A DNA stretch of 64,000 nucleotides from Bradyrhizobium sp. 195 (GTDB lineage: Bacteria; Pseudomonadota; Alphaproteobacteria; Rhizobiales; Xanthobacteraceae). Of the stretch, positions 36,334 through 45,168 are shown one piece after another. Under the pieces are notes generated by a model, which was not told where the DNA came from, made no database searches, and saw nothing but the letters and a program-made list of their open reading frames with translations. Within the stretch, counting starts at the first letter, position 1; every line of letters starts with the position of its first letter. The stretch lies in assembly GCF_023101665.1 (NCBI RefSeq), contig NZ_CP082161.1, forward strand, positions 3,720,001 to 3,784,000, in the 5' to 3' direction. Position numbers and translations under genes: made by a program.

Positions 36334-37094
36334 CAAAGCCCCTTGTCGCGATCCGCTCCGTCAGCAAGGCCTTTGGCGAGTTTCAGGCTCTCAAGGACGT
36401 CTCGCTGGATGTCTGGGCCGGGAAGGTGATGTGCTTGATCGGCGCTTCCGGCTCGGGCAAGACCACGCTGCTTCGCTGCATCAATCAGCTCACCGCGATC
36501 GACAGTGGCGGCATCTGGCTCGCCGGTGAGTTGCTCGGCGTGCGGGAAGAGGGCGGACGTCTGCACCGCCTGACCGAGCGGCAGATCGCGAAGCAGCGGC
36601 TGAAGACCGGCATGGTATTCCAGCGCTTCAACCTGTTCCCGCACAAGACGGCGCTGGAGAACATCACCGAAGGCCCGGTGCAGGTGCAGGGCCGCAAGCC
36701 GGACGAGGTGCGCGCAGAGGCCATCGAGCTGCTCAGGCGCGTCGGGCTGTCGGCTAAGGCGCAGTCTTATCCTGCGCAGCTTTCCGGTGGCCAGCAGCAG
36801 CGCGTCGCGATCGCCCGCGCACTGGCCATGAAGCCAATGCTGATGCTGTTCGACGAGCCGACCAGCGCGCTCGACCCCGAGCTCGTCGGCGAGGTGCTCG
36901 CGGTCATGAAGGAACTGGCGCGGAGCGGCATGACCATGATGGTGGTGACGCATGAGCTCGGCTTCGCGCGCGAGGTCGCCGACCGCGTTGTCTATATGGA
37001 TCACGGCGCGATCGTCGAGCAGGGGCCGGCGTCCGAGATTCTCGGCGCGCCGCGGGAGGCGCGCACCAAGGCTTTTCTCTCGGCGGTGATCTGA
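36330..37094 (+). CDS. Polar amino acid-type ABC transporter ATP-binding protein
   Basis: 254 residues. Walker A is [16 protein letters not shown]-loop [18 protein letters not shown], signature [15 protein letters not shown], Walker [16 protein letters not shown]-loop [12 protein letters not shown]. Start overlaps the permease stop (ATGA). It energises the permease at 35476-36333. Confidence 0.93.
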   Translation: MTKPLVAIRSVSKAFGEFQALKDVSLDVWAGKVMCLIGASGSGKTTLLRCINQLTAIDSGGIWLAGELLGVREEGGRLHRLTERQIAKQRLKTGMVFQRFNLFPHKTALENITEGPVQVQGRKPDEVRAEAIELLRRVGLSAKAQSYPAQLSGGQQQRVAIARALAMKPMLMLFDEPTSALDPELVGEVLAVMKELARSGMTMMVVTHELGFAREVADRVVYMDHGAIVEQGPASEILGAPREARTKAFLSAVI

Positions 37095-37109
37095 TATGGG
37101 GGCGGTTTG

Positions 37110-37925
37110 ATGAAGAGACTTGTTGTTGCGGCGGCACTGTTGCTGGCCGCGGGTGTTTCGGCAAGGGCGATCGAGCTGCCGCCGGAGATCGCCAAACGCG
37201 GCAGCCTCAAGGTCGCGCTGGTTCCGAACTATCCGCCCATGGAGTTTCGCGATCCCGCCACCAATGCGCTCTCCGGCTTTGACGTCGATCTCGGGGAGGC
37301 GATCGGCCGCAAGCTCGGCGTCAAGATTGAATGGCAGGAGACCAGCTTCGCCGAGTTCATGCCGTCGATCTCGACGGGACGGGTGGATGCGGTGCTGTCG
37401 GGCTTCACAGACTATGCGAGCCGGCACGAGACAGCGACCTTCGTCGATTACCTGCGCAGCGGTCCACGCTTCTTCGTGCAGCAGTCCCGCGCGACCGAGT
37501 TCAAGGACATGGCTGCGCTCTGCGGCAAGAAGGTCGGCGCCAGCCGCCGCACCTCGTTCCCGGCGCAGATTGCGGCATGGAGCGAGAAGAACTGTGCCAG
37601 CAATCCGATCGTCTTCGTAGGCACAGACGGCTCGGGCGATGCCCGCAACCAGCTCAGGCAAGGCCGTATCGATGCCGCCGTGCAGGGCAACGAGACGCTG
37701 CCCTATCTCATGGATCTCGAACCCGGCGTCTACGCGCCGGTCGGCGAGACCATCGCGCAGCAGCTCACCGGAATCGCGCTGCCCATCAAGGAGAAGACAT
37801 TGCAAGAGGCGATGGCGCAGGCGGTCGATGCGCTGATCGCGGATGGCACCTATCGTGCGTTGCTTGCGAAATGGAAGTTGACCGATAACGGGATTGAGAA
37901 GGCGACTATCAATGCTGGACAGTAA
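37110..37925 (+). CDS. Polar amino acid-type ABC transporter substrate-binding protein (copy 2)
   Basis: 271 residues with signal peptide (KRLVVAAALLLAAGVSARA), then ELPPEIAKRGSLKVALVPNY and PMEFRDPATNALSGFDVDL, clearly paralogous to copy 1. Both have a short segment with two conserved cysteines (LCGKKVG and EKNC / QNC) that may form a disulfide. It follows the ATPase by 15 bases and its end overlaps the PuuE-like gene by 14 bases. Confidence 0.9.
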   Translation: MKRLVVAAALLLAAGVSARAIELPPEIAKRGSLKVALVPNYPPMEFRDPATNALSGFDVDLGEAIGRKLGVKIEWQETSFAEFMPSISTGRVDAVLSGFTDYASRHETATFVDYLRSGPRFFVQQSRATEFKDMAALCGKKVGASRRTSFPAQIAAWSEKNCASNPIVFVGTDGSGDARNQLRQGRIDAAVQGNETLPYLMDLEPGVYAPVGETIAQQLTGIALPIKEKTLQEAMAQAVDALIADGTYRALLAKWKLTDNGIEKATINAGQ

Positions 37926-38796
37926 GGCACTTGCGAGCATCCCGCTCACCCCGGCCAACACCGCCGATCCCGCACCCGACTATCCCTGGCCAAAGCCTTA
38001 TACGTCGGCGATGTTCCTGTCGTTCGATGTGGACGCGGAAAGTGCCTGGACCAGCAAGGATGCAGTTCACGCGCAGCGCCTGATCACCATGAGCTATGGT
38101 GGTTATGAAGCGCGTGTCGGCACGCCCAAGCTTCTGGAGCTGCTCGACCAGCTCGAGCTGAAGGCGACGTTCTTCGTCACCGGGTGGTCGGTCGATGCGC
38201 ATCCGGCGATGGCCGAGTCGATCATCAAGGCCGGCCACGAGATCGGCCATCACGGCTATCATCATCTCCTGCCGGATCCCGGCGATCCCTGGATCGAGGA
38301 AGAGCTCGAGCGCGGCTTCGAGGTGCTGAAGCGCCGGCTTGGCGTCAAGCCGATCGGCTATCGCGCGCCTTACGGCGAATTCACTGAAGAGCTGCGCAAA
38401 GCGCTGGTGCGCCACGGCATCGTCTATACTTCGTCGTTCCGCGACGACGTCCGGCCGTATCGCCATCGCCTCGCTGACGGCAAGCCGGGCACGATCGAGT
38501 TGCCGGTCACTGCGAGCTACGACGACTGGATGCATGGCCTCTCGGCGCGGTTCAGCCCGCGCTCAATCTTCCCCAAGGAGCACGTGCTCTCGATCTGGAA
38601 GGACGAACTCGACGAGGTCAGGGACTGGGGTGCAATGGTGACGACCGTGCTGCATCCGCAATGCAGCGGGCGTCCCATGCGGCTTCGGCTGTTGCGCGAA
38701 TTCCTGACTTACGCAAAATCCTGTCCCGATCTCTGGATCACAACCGGTCGCGATATTGCCGCAAACTTCCAGCGCCACGAAGCGGGCAATCGTTGA
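37912..38796 (+). CDS. Polysaccharide deacetylase family, PuuE allantoinase-like
   Basis: 294 residues of carbohydrate esterase 4/NodB-homology type. It shows LSFDVDAESAW (first metal-binding Asp), ATFFVTGWSVDAHPAMAE, the metal His motif GHEIGHHGYHH, and GYRAPYGEFTEEL. Several members of this subfamily (PuuE and relatives) hydrolyse cyclic amides such as allantoin rather than sugar acetyl groups. Its place between a hydantoin-type racemase and amino acid transport genes supports ring opening of a cyclic ureide or imide (inference). ATG 37912 overlaps the upstream gene by 14 bases. Confidence 0.85.
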   Translation: MLDSKALASIPLTPANTADPAPDYPWPKPYTSAMFLSFDVDAESAWTSKDAVHAQRLITMSYGGYEARVGTPKLLELLDQLELKATFFVTGWSVDAHPAMAESIIKAGHEIGHHGYHHLLPDPGDPWIEEELERGFEVLKRRLGVKPIGYRAPYGEFTEELRKALVRHGIVYTSSFRDDVRPYRHRLADGKPGTIELPVTASYDDWMHGLSARFSPRSIFPKEHVLSIWKDELDEVRDWGAMVTTVLHPQCSGRPMRLRLLREFLTYAKSCPDLWITTGRDIAANFQRHEAGNR

Positions 38797-38818
38797 GCCA
38801 AGCTGCTTGAGCCAAGTC

Positions 38819-39481
38819 ATGACATCGAGCCGTCGCCGCATCCTGATCATCAATCCGAACTCCTCGGCTTCGGTCACGGCGGCGATCGACGAGGCGGTGG
38901 CGCCGTTGCGGATCCCGGGCGGGCCGGAGATACTGGTCGTGAGCCTTCCCGAAGGACCGCCCAGCATCACCTCGCAGCGTGACGCGGACAGCGTCGTCAT
39001 GCCGTTGGTGAACCGCGTCGCGCGGGAGGATGCGAATGCTTTCGTCATCGCCTGCTTCAGCGATCCCGGCCTGCATGCGGTCCGCGAAGCCGCAGGCGGC
39101 CGTCCCGTCATGGGCATCGCCGAATGGGGTATTTTGCGGGCGTTGACCCTCGGCGAGCGGTTCGGCATCATCGCGCTATCGCCGCAAAGCATCCGACGCC
39201 AGCAGCGCATGGTGCGGCAGATGGGGTTGGATGCCCGCTATGCCGGAAGCTGGTCGGTGGGCGCCAGCGCCGCGGAAACGGCGGGCGCCGATATCCGAGA
39301 GCGCCTCATCGAGGCGGGCCGTGCGCTGGTTACGCAGCGCGGCGCCGACGTCGTGGTGATGGGCTGCGCCGGCATGGCCTCGCATCGCTCCGCGCTCGAG
39401 CAGGCAATCGGCGTGCCCGTGGTCGAGCCGGCGCAGCAGGCGGTCGCCGCCGCCGTCGGCGCGGTCCTGTTGAGACAATGA
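38819..39481 (+). CDS. Asp/Glu/hydantoin racemase family protein
   Basis: 220 residues. It starts with RRRILIINPNSSASVTAAID and has the two catalytic cysteines on opposite sides of the active site, in VIACFSDPGLHA and VVMGCAGMA, as in hydantoin and aspartate racemases. It would interconvert D and L forms of a 5-substituted hydantoin or similar ring compound by a two-base mechanism. The ATG at 38819 is preferred to an upstream in-frame ATG inside the previous gene. With the D-carbamoylase and dihydroorotase-family enzyme it makes a complete hydantoinase-type set. Confidence 0.88.
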   Translation: MTSSRRRILIINPNSSASVTAAIDEAVAPLRIPGGPEILVVSLPEGPPSITSQRDADSVVMPLVNRVAREDANAFVIACFSDPGLHAVREAAGGRPVMGIAEWGILRALTLGERFGIIALSPQSIRRQQRMVRQMGLDARYAGSWSVGASAAETAGADIRERLIEAGRALVTQRGADVVVMGCAGMASHRSALEQAIGVPVVEPAQQAVAAAVGAVLLRQ

Positions 39482-39490
39482 GAGCAGACG

Positions 39491-40810
39491 ATGCATTATG
39501 ATCTCCTGATCCGGAACGGCACCTGCGTCACGCCCTGGGGCGAGGAGACATCAAACGTCGGTATTGCCGGTGGCCTGATCGCGACACTGTCGGCGACATC
39601 GGCCGACACCGCCGATCACGTGATCGATGCTCGCGGCCTTCACGTGCTGCCCGGCCTGATCGACAGCCACGTCCATCTGCGTGACCCCGGCGATGCCAAG
39701 GTGGAGACGCTCGGCACGGGCACGCGCGGCGCCGTGCTCGGCGGCATCGCCACGCTGTTCGACATGCCCAACACCAACCCGCCGATCATCGATCAGGAGC
39801 GGCTCGACTGGAAGCGAGGCTATGCCGAAGAGCACAGCTGGTGCGACATCGGCCTCTACATCGCCGGCGCCAAGACCAATATCGGCGAGCTTGCGCATCT
39901 CGAAAGCGAAGCTGGCGTTTGCGCCATCAAAGTGTTCGCGGGATCTTCGACCGCTTCTCTGCTTGTGGAAGACGATGAGCATCTCGAAAAGCTCATGCGC
40001 GCAGGCCGCCGCCGCATCGCCTTCCACAGCGAGGACGAGTATCGCCTGCAGGCGCGCAAGCCGATGTTCTCGCGCGGCATGCCGCATCGATCGCATATGG
40101 AGTGGCGTGACGAGGAGTGCGCCTTTCTCGGCACCCGCCGCCTGATGGCGCTGGCGCGCAAGACCGGCCGTCCGGCGCACATCCTCCACGTCTCGACCGC
40201 GGAAGAGCTCGGCTATTTGCGCGAACATCGCGACATCGCGACTGTCGAGGTGCTCGTCAATCATCTGACGCAGGTCGCGCCGGACTGTTACGACACGCTC
40301 AAGGGTTTTGGCGTGATGAATCCACCGATCCGGGGCGAGCGCCACCGCGAGGCGAGCTGGGCCGCGTTGCGCGACGGCGTCGTCGACACCATCGGCTCGG
40401 ATCACGCGCCGCATTCGCGCGCCGCCAAGGAATTGCCTTGGCCCGATTGTCCCGCGGGGCTGACCGGCGTGCAGACGCTCGTTCCTGTGATGCTCGATCA
40501 CGTCAATGCCGGCCGGCTGTCGCTGGCGCGACTCGTCGACCTCATGGCGGCGGGTCCCGCGCGCGTCTACGGCCTTGTCGGCAAGGGACGGCTCGCCGCC
40601 GGTTACGATGCCGATTTCACGCTGGTCGACATGAAGGCGAAGCGGACCATCGAGGAGTCCTGGATCGTTTCGCCCTGCGGCTGGACGCCGTTTGCCGGCA
40701 AGCCAATCACCGGCTGGCCGCTCGGCACCATCGTGCGCGGCCACATCGTCATGCGCGACGACGAGGTGCTGGGCGCGCCGATCGGCCGCCTCGCCCGCTT
40801 TGCGTCCTAG
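39491..40810 (+). CDS. Dihydroorotase-family cyclic amidohydrolase (hydantoinase/allantoinase-like)
   Basis: 439 residues. Metal-binding HVHLRDPG near residue 60, candidate carbamylated Lys in CAIKVFAGSS near 153, His in HSEDEYR and HILHVSTAEEL, and catalytic Asp in GSDHAPH near 305. These are the dihydroorotase/hydantoinase/allantoinase landmarks. It hydrolyses a cyclic amide such as dihydropyrimidine, hydantoin or allantoin. It lies 9 bases after the racemase gene and upstream of no pyrimidine biosynthesis genes, so a catabolic role is likelier than pyrimidine synthesis. Confidence 0.87.
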   Translation: MHYDLLIRNGTCVTPWGEETSNVGIAGGLIATLSATSADTADHVIDARGLHVLPGLIDSHVHLRDPGDAKVETLGTGTRGAVLGGIATLFDMPNTNPPIIDQERLDWKRGYAEEHSWCDIGLYIAGAKTNIGELAHLESEAGVCAIKVFAGSSTASLLVEDDEHLEKLMRAGRRRIAFHSEDEYRLQARKPMFSRGMPHRSHMEWRDEECAFLGTRRLMALARKTGRPAHILHVSTAEELGYLREHRDIATVEVLVNHLTQVAPDCYDTLKGFGVMNPPIRGERHREASWAALRDGVVDTIGSDHAPHSRAAKELPWPDCPAGLTGVQTLVPVMLDHVNAGRLSLARLVDLMAAGPARVYGLVGKGRLAAGYDADFTLVDMKAKRTIEESWIVSPCGWTPFAGKPITGWPLGTIVRGHIVMRDDEVLGAPIGRLARFAS

Positions 40811-40823
40811 GAGGTTTGTTTCG

Positions 40824-42407
40824 ATGCCTGTGTCCCGTCGCTCACTGCTCAAGGCCGCAGCCGCCGTGCCGGCGCTGTCGCTGCCGGGGATCGTGCGTGC
40901 CGAAACGCAGACCACGCTGCGCTTCATTCCAGTGATCGATCTTGCCTTCGTCGATCCAATATATTCGACCGCGCAAGTGTCGCGAAACCACGGCTTCATG
41001 GTTTACGACACGCTCTATGGCATCAGCTCCTCGCTTCAGGTCTCGCCGCAGATGCTGTCGGGCCATGTCGTCTCGAGCGACGGCCGGCAGTGGGATCTCA
41101 CCCTGCGGGATGGCCTGTTCTGGCACGACGGAGAAAAGGTCCTGGCACGCGATTGCGTCGCGAGCATCCGCCGCTGGGCGGCGCGAGACGGGTTTGGCGG
41201 CGAGCTCATGGAAGCGACTGACGAGCTGTCGGGGGCTGACGACCGCACCATCCGCTTCCGCCTCAAGCGGCCGTTTCCGCTCCTGCCGCAGGCGCTCGGC
41301 AAGGCCGCGATCAATGCCTGCTTCATGATGCCGGAGCGGCTGGCGAGCCAGGATCCGTTCAAGCCGCTGACCGAAGTCATCGGCAGCGGTCCGTTCCGCT
41401 ACCTCGCCGACGAGCGCGTGCAGGGCGCGCGCAATGCTTACGCAAAGTTCGACCGCTATCAGCCACGCGCCGAAGGCAAGCCGGACTGGACCGCCGGCCC
41501 GAAGATCGTGCATTTCGACCGCGTGGTCTGGACCACCACGCCGGATGCCGGCACCGGCGTTGCCGCGCTCCAGACCGGCGAGCAGGACTGGCAGGAGACC
41601 ACGCCGCACGATCTATTGCCGGTGCTGCGAGCGGCCGAGGATGTCGAGACGCGGATCCTCGATCCCAGAGGCTACACTTGCATGCTGCGCCTCAATCATC
41701 TGCAGCCGCCGTTCGACAATCCCGCCGTCCGCCGGGCGTTGCTCGGCGCGATCGACCAGTCCTCTTTCATGACGGCCGTGGCAGGCACCGCTCCCGCCCA
41801 CCAATACTCGCCGATCGGCTTCTTTGCGCCGGATACGCCGATGGCAAGCGATGTCGGGCTCGACGTCTTCCGCGGGCTCCGCGATTACGCCAAGGTTAAG
41901 GCAGACCTGGCGGCTGCCGGCTACAATGGCGAGAAGATCGTGCTGCTCGTCCCGACCAATTCGCTGGCCCAGAAACCGTTGGGCGAGATTGCGGTCGACA
42001 GCTTGCGAAAGGCCGGGATGAACGTCGAGTATGCCGGCCTCGATTTCGCCGTCGTGCTGCAACGGCAGCTCAAGAAGGAGCCGATCGGGCAGGGCGGCTG
42101 GAGCGCGGCGGTCGCCAACTGGCAAGGCATCGACTGGCTCAATCCCGCTGGCAATACCAACCTGCGCGGTGAGGGCAAGGTGGCCGGCTGGTACAAGAGC
42201 GACAAGATGGCGGCGTTGCGCAGCCAATGGCTGGCAGCCTCCGATCTCGCCGAGCAGCAGCGAATCTGCCGTGAGATCCAGGCGCTGGCTTTCGAGGAGA
42301 TTCCCTATATTCCGATCGGCCAGTACAAGCAGCCGACCGCCTACCGCAAGAGCATTACCGGCATTCTCGACGGCACCGCCGTCTTCTGGAACGTACGCCC
42401 CGCATGA
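40824..42407 (+). CDS. Oligopeptide-type ABC transporter substrate-binding protein (family 5)
   Basis: 527 residues, family 5 extracellular binding protein. The N-terminus VSRRSLLKAAAAVPALSLPG is a twin-arginine signal. The body has the family pattern VYDTLYGISSSLQVSPQM, LRDGLFWHDGEKVLARD and VIGSGPFRYLADE. AGGAGG at 40809-40814 precedes ATG 40824. No matching Dpp/Opp permeases are in the window, so it is either an orphan receptor or uses permeases elsewhere. Its stop overlaps the next amidohydrolase start (ATGA). Confidence 0.88.
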   Translation: MPVSRRSLLKAAAAVPALSLPGIVRAETQTTLRFIPVIDLAFVDPIYSTAQVSRNHGFMVYDTLYGISSSLQVSPQMLSGHVVSSDGRQWDLTLRDGLFWHDGEKVLARDCVASIRRWAARDGFGGELMEATDELSGADDRTIRFRLKRPFPLLPQALGKAAINACFMMPERLASQDPFKPLTEVIGSGPFRYLADERVQGARNAYAKFDRYQPRAEGKPDWTAGPKIVHFDRVVWTTTPDAGTGVAALQTGEQDWQETTPHDLLPVLRAAEDVETRILDPRGYTCMLRLNHLQPPFDNPAVRRALLGAIDQSSFMTAVAGTAPAHQYSPIGFFAPDTPMASDVGLDVFRGLRDYAKVKADLAAAGYNGEKIVLLVPTNSLAQKPLGEIAVDSLRKAGMNVEYAGLDFAVVLQRQLKKEPIGQGGWSAAVANWQGIDWLNPAGNTNLRGEGKVAGWYKSDKMAALRSQWLAASDLAEQQRICREIQALAFEEIPYIPIGQYKQPTAYRKSITGILDGTAVFWNVRPA

Positions 42408-43777
42408 GCACGATCGCGATCTTCGGTAGCTATGTGCTGTCACACAAGGACGGCGTGCAGCATGTCCTGCGCGATCATTGGGTGTTGATCGAAGACAGGA
42501 AGATCGCCGCGGTTACGCGCGATCGTCCCGCCGCGGAGCAGATTTATGACAAACCCGGCCGCTTGGTGTTGCCGGGCCTAATGAACCTGCACAATCACTG
42601 CTTTAGCGAGGCAGTAGCGCGCAGCCACACCGAGGATGGCAACGGGCGCCGCAACAATCAGAGCATTGTGTACACGGTGCTTCTGCCGCTGACGAAGCGT
42701 GGCGCTGACCTGTTGACGAGGGAGGAGCGGCTTTCGGTGGCGCGCCTCGGCATCCTCCAGCTCCTGAAGGGTGGCGCAACTACGGTGATGGAGCCGTTCC
42801 GCAACACGATTCCGGAAATGTTCGACGCGGCGGAAGAGATGGGTATCCGTTTCTACGGGGCGCCCTATCTGTTCTCAACCTCCGACGCCAAGGCCGGTGC
42901 GGACGGCGTGGTCCGCTATGCCGGCGACGACGGCGCAGCCGATATGGCGACCTGGGACGCGCAGTATCAGCGCTGGAACGGTTGTGGCGACGGGCGCATC
43001 AGTCTCGCCATGAGCCCGCATGCGACCGACACCTGCGGTCCGGATCTCTTGAAAGCCTGTGCGGAGCGTGCGCGCGAACTCGGTGTTCCCATCACGACGC
43101 ATCTGGCGCAGAGCCGCGCCGAGGTCGAGACCATTGGCAAGCGCTATGGGGGGCGCACGCCGGCGCAATATCTCGACTGGCTTGGTCTCCTGGCGCCGGA
43201 CTTGTTGGCGGCGCACTGCATCGCGTCGACCGATGACGATCTGAAATTGATGGCGGCGCGCGGGGCCACTGTGCTGAATTGCCCGCGCGTGTTTGCGCGC
43301 GCCGGCGTCACGGCCGCGTTCAGCCGCTTTGCCGAGCATGGCGTGCGGACCGTCGTCGGCACCGACGGCTACAACATGGATTTGCTCGGCGAGCTCAACG
43401 CAGCCTCACTGATCTCCAAGATCGTGTCGCAGTGCGCTGATGTTGCCAACTCGCCTGAACTGATTGAGTCGATCACCGCAACCGCGGCCGACGTCATCAA
43501 GCGGCCGGATCTCGGCAGGATTGCGCCGGGTGCGACCGCCGATCTCACGGTCGTCGATCTCACCCATCCGCATTTGCAGCCGCTCTTCGATGTCAGGCGC
43601 GCACTGGTTGCGCTGGCCAACCGCGCCAACATCGATATGGTCATGGTCGATGGCTGCGTGCTCATCGACGCCGGTCGCTACGTTCGTGGCGATGAGGCCG
43701 CGATAACATCGGCAGGGACGGCTGCGATCGGCAAGATCTGGGATCTTCCCGAGGCCCAGGCGGCTTTTGGCGGCTGA
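42404..43777 (+). CDS. Amidohydrolase, AtzA/TrzA-like (chlorohydrolase/deaminase family)
   Basis: 457 residues. Zinc-site motifs: NLHNHCFSEAV near residue 62, HLAQSRAEVE near 225, AAHCIAS near 255 and GTDGYNMD near 310, in the order seen in TrzA/AtzA and guanine- or adenosine-type deaminases. It removes an amino or other leaving group from an N-heterocycle by hydrolysis. ATG 42404 overlaps the previous stop. It is the last gene of the 33.7-43.8 kb plus-strand block. Deamination of a ring before or after hydroxylation would fit the cluster (inference). Confidence 0.88.
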   Translation: MSTIAIFGSYVLSHKDGVQHVLRDHWVLIEDRKIAAVTRDRPAAEQIYDKPGRLVLPGLMNLHNHCFSEAVARSHTEDGNGRRNNQSIVYTVLLPLTKRGADLLTREERLSVARLGILQLLKGGATTVMEPFRNTIPEMFDAAEEMGIRFYGAPYLFSTSDAKAGADGVVRYAGDDGAADMATWDAQYQRWNGCGDGRISLAMSPHATDTCGPDLLKACAERARELGVPITTHLAQSRAEVETIGKRYGGRTPAQYLDWLGLLAPDLLAAHCIASTDDDLKLMAARGATVLNCPRVFARAGVTAAFSRFAEHGVRTVVGTDGYNMDLLGELNAASLISKIVSQCADVANSPELIESITATAADVIKRPDLGRIAPGATADLTVVDLTHPHLQPLFDVRRALVALANRANIDMVMVDGCVLIDAGRYVRGDEAAITSAGTAAIGKIWDLPEAQAAFGG

Positions 43778-43823
43778 TGTGGATGGCCGGCGCAGCAACT
43801 GATGATGATCGTGCCGCGCGGCT

Positions 43824-43952
43824 CCAGCAGCGAGGAACCTTGCACCCGGCATGGCGGTGACGGTGGAGATCAAGACGGGACGGCGGCGGATCATGGAGTA
43901 TGTGATGTCGCCGCTGTTGAGGTATCGGCAGGAGAGCTTGAGGGAGAGGTGA
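43824..43952 (+). pseudogene. C-terminal relic of a type I secretion HlyD-family adaptor
   Basis: A short plus-strand frame reads LAPGMAVTVEIKTGRRR, then IMEYVMSPLLRYRQESL, ending RER and stop at 43950-43952. This is the C-terminal tail of HlyD/PrsE-type membrane fusion proteins of type I secretion systems. Only about 40 residues survive; the preceding bases code for something else. It differs from the complete EmrA-type HlyD gene at 47637-48788. The truncation lies 170 bases before the island-end repeat, consistent with an insertion or deletion boundary here. Confidence 0.7.
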
Positions 43953-44119
43953 AAGCGACCGTGTGCATGAGACAAGTTGAGCGTAACAGGTGACTCAACG
44001 GATTCCCGTCAATGGCGCGATGAGCGAACTTGGTAAGGGCAAAAGCGGTAACACTCCGCAGCATTGGCTATCCTTGACTTGTTCTATTTTGACCCCCTCG
44101 GCGCCGGTTAGCTCAAATT

Positions 44120-44240
44120 GGCCGATGATGGATTGGACCGAGAGATCAAGCTTTTCAATCGCTTAGAAGGTGGTGTGTGCACGACGTGTGCACCGGGAGA
44201 TCAAGAAAAATCTCGCTACAGCCAACGGGAGCAAGCCTTG
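44120..44240 (+). repeat. dusA-core-containing direct repeat, copy 2 (candidate island end)
   Basis: It begins GGCCGATGATGGATTGGAC, sharing the uninterrupted ATGATGGATTGGAC with the dusA gene (59781-59794), and translates PMMDWTER. The next ~100 bases match copy 1 (21384-21503), including TTAGAAGG and GTGTGCACGACGTGTGCA. Same orientation as copy 1 and dusA. Read as an attachment-site junction between two integrated segments. Confidence 0.6.
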
Positions 44241-44384
44241 TGAATAGGCGCCTCGGGCGATCAGGTGCACTCGGTCAGGACGACGTCACGATATATTCGA
44301 AAATCCCGCTGCTTGCAGCGCCGGCCTCATTGGCTGTGCGGGCGAAGGGATAGCTGGGCGCGATTGCAGCCTCGCCGGCAGCCG

Positions 44385-45116
44385 CTAACGCACCGCGATC
44401 GCAACAGCGGCCAGTGCGGCCGGAAGGGACCAGGCCCAATCTCCTGCCAGTGAAGTTGCTGCTGCTGCAACGACACATCCGAAGACGAATCCGAACAGGC
44501 GACCCAGCGAGCGATTCAGCGGGGTCGAATCGTGCGGCAGCAAGGGATGTCGGTCGGTCAGCAAGTCCATCGTTGACAAGACCGCGTTGGCCAGATTGCC
44601 GGTCATCACCGCCGTCGAGATCGCGCCGGGCACCGCCAGGCGGAGCAGGGCGTACTGGCAGGCCATGGCGGCCACCGCGATCATTGCGGCCGTGCCGGCC
44701 AGCAGTCCGACCGGGTCGGCCGATGCCTTGGTAGTGACGCAAAAGATCAGGAGTGCGGCAAGCAGCAGAAATTGAACCAGCAGCAACAGCCGCGCGAGGC
44801 TTGGACCATGCCGGTGCGAAGCCTGCGCAACCAGCCAGACGCTCCCCAGCGCCAGCATGAAGACCGGAATAGCCAATAGCTGCGCCCAGTGAAACGAGCC
44901 GCCGTCCACGGCCACGCCGGCGGCCAGTACGATATTGCCGGTCACATGCGCAGTGAAGACATGACCCAGGGTGAAGAAGCCGGTGGCGTCGACCATTCCG
45001 GCGATCATGCTGAGCAACAGCGGCAGCCGAGCCTGAAGCCGCGACAGCTCTGCTGCGTCATCCGCTGCGTCCGGTGTCCTTGCGAAGGCGCGGGAGTCTC
45101 TCACCAGCATAGTCAT
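44385..45116 (-). CDS. DUF1275 (YoaK-like) integral membrane protein
   Basis: About 243 residues with roughly six membrane segments. It has the family hallmark near the N-terminus, MIAGMVDATGFFTLGHVFTAHVTGNIV, and AVMTGNLANAV later on (longer runs not given). Start ATG 45116 follows AGGAG; earlier in-frame codons run into non-coding sequence. Function of the family is not established. Last gene of the minus-strand run that begins with acetoacetate decarboxylase. Confidence 0.85.
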   Translation of the reverse strand: MTMLVRDSRAFARTPDAADDAAELSRLQARLPLLLSMIAGMVDATGFFTLGHVFTAHVTGNIVLAAGVAVDGGSFHWAQLLAIPVFMLALGSVWLVAQASHRHGPSLARLLLLVQFLLLAALLIFCVTTKASADPVGLLAGTAAMIAVAAMACQYALLRLAVPGAISTAVMTGNLANAVLSTMDLLTDRHPLLPHDSTPLNRSLGRLFGFVFGCVVAAAATSLAGDWAWSLPAALAAVAIAVR

Positions 45117-45168
45117 TTTTTGGCTGCTCCTATCTTGACGGTCCGCGCCATGGCTCAGCCAGCCCCGG

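Larger units (their letters stand above)
43778..44384. other. Intergenic region with gene relic and island-end repeat
   Basis: 607 bases. It contains the 3' relic of a type I secretion adaptor gene (43824-43952) and copy 2 of the dusA-core repeat (44120-44240). The stretch between them and the last 140 bases show nothing recognisable. It separates two oppositely oriented gene blocks and looks like an island boundary. Confidence 0.65.

Noticed and set aside
36279..37961. 560-codon antisense open frame over the amino acid ABC genes
   Set aside because: Opposes three intact genes with full ABC motifs; composition is that of a mirror frame.
39551..40999. 482-codon antisense open frame over the dihydroorotase-family gene
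   Set aside because: The sense gene has all metal-ligand motifs; the antisense product shows none.
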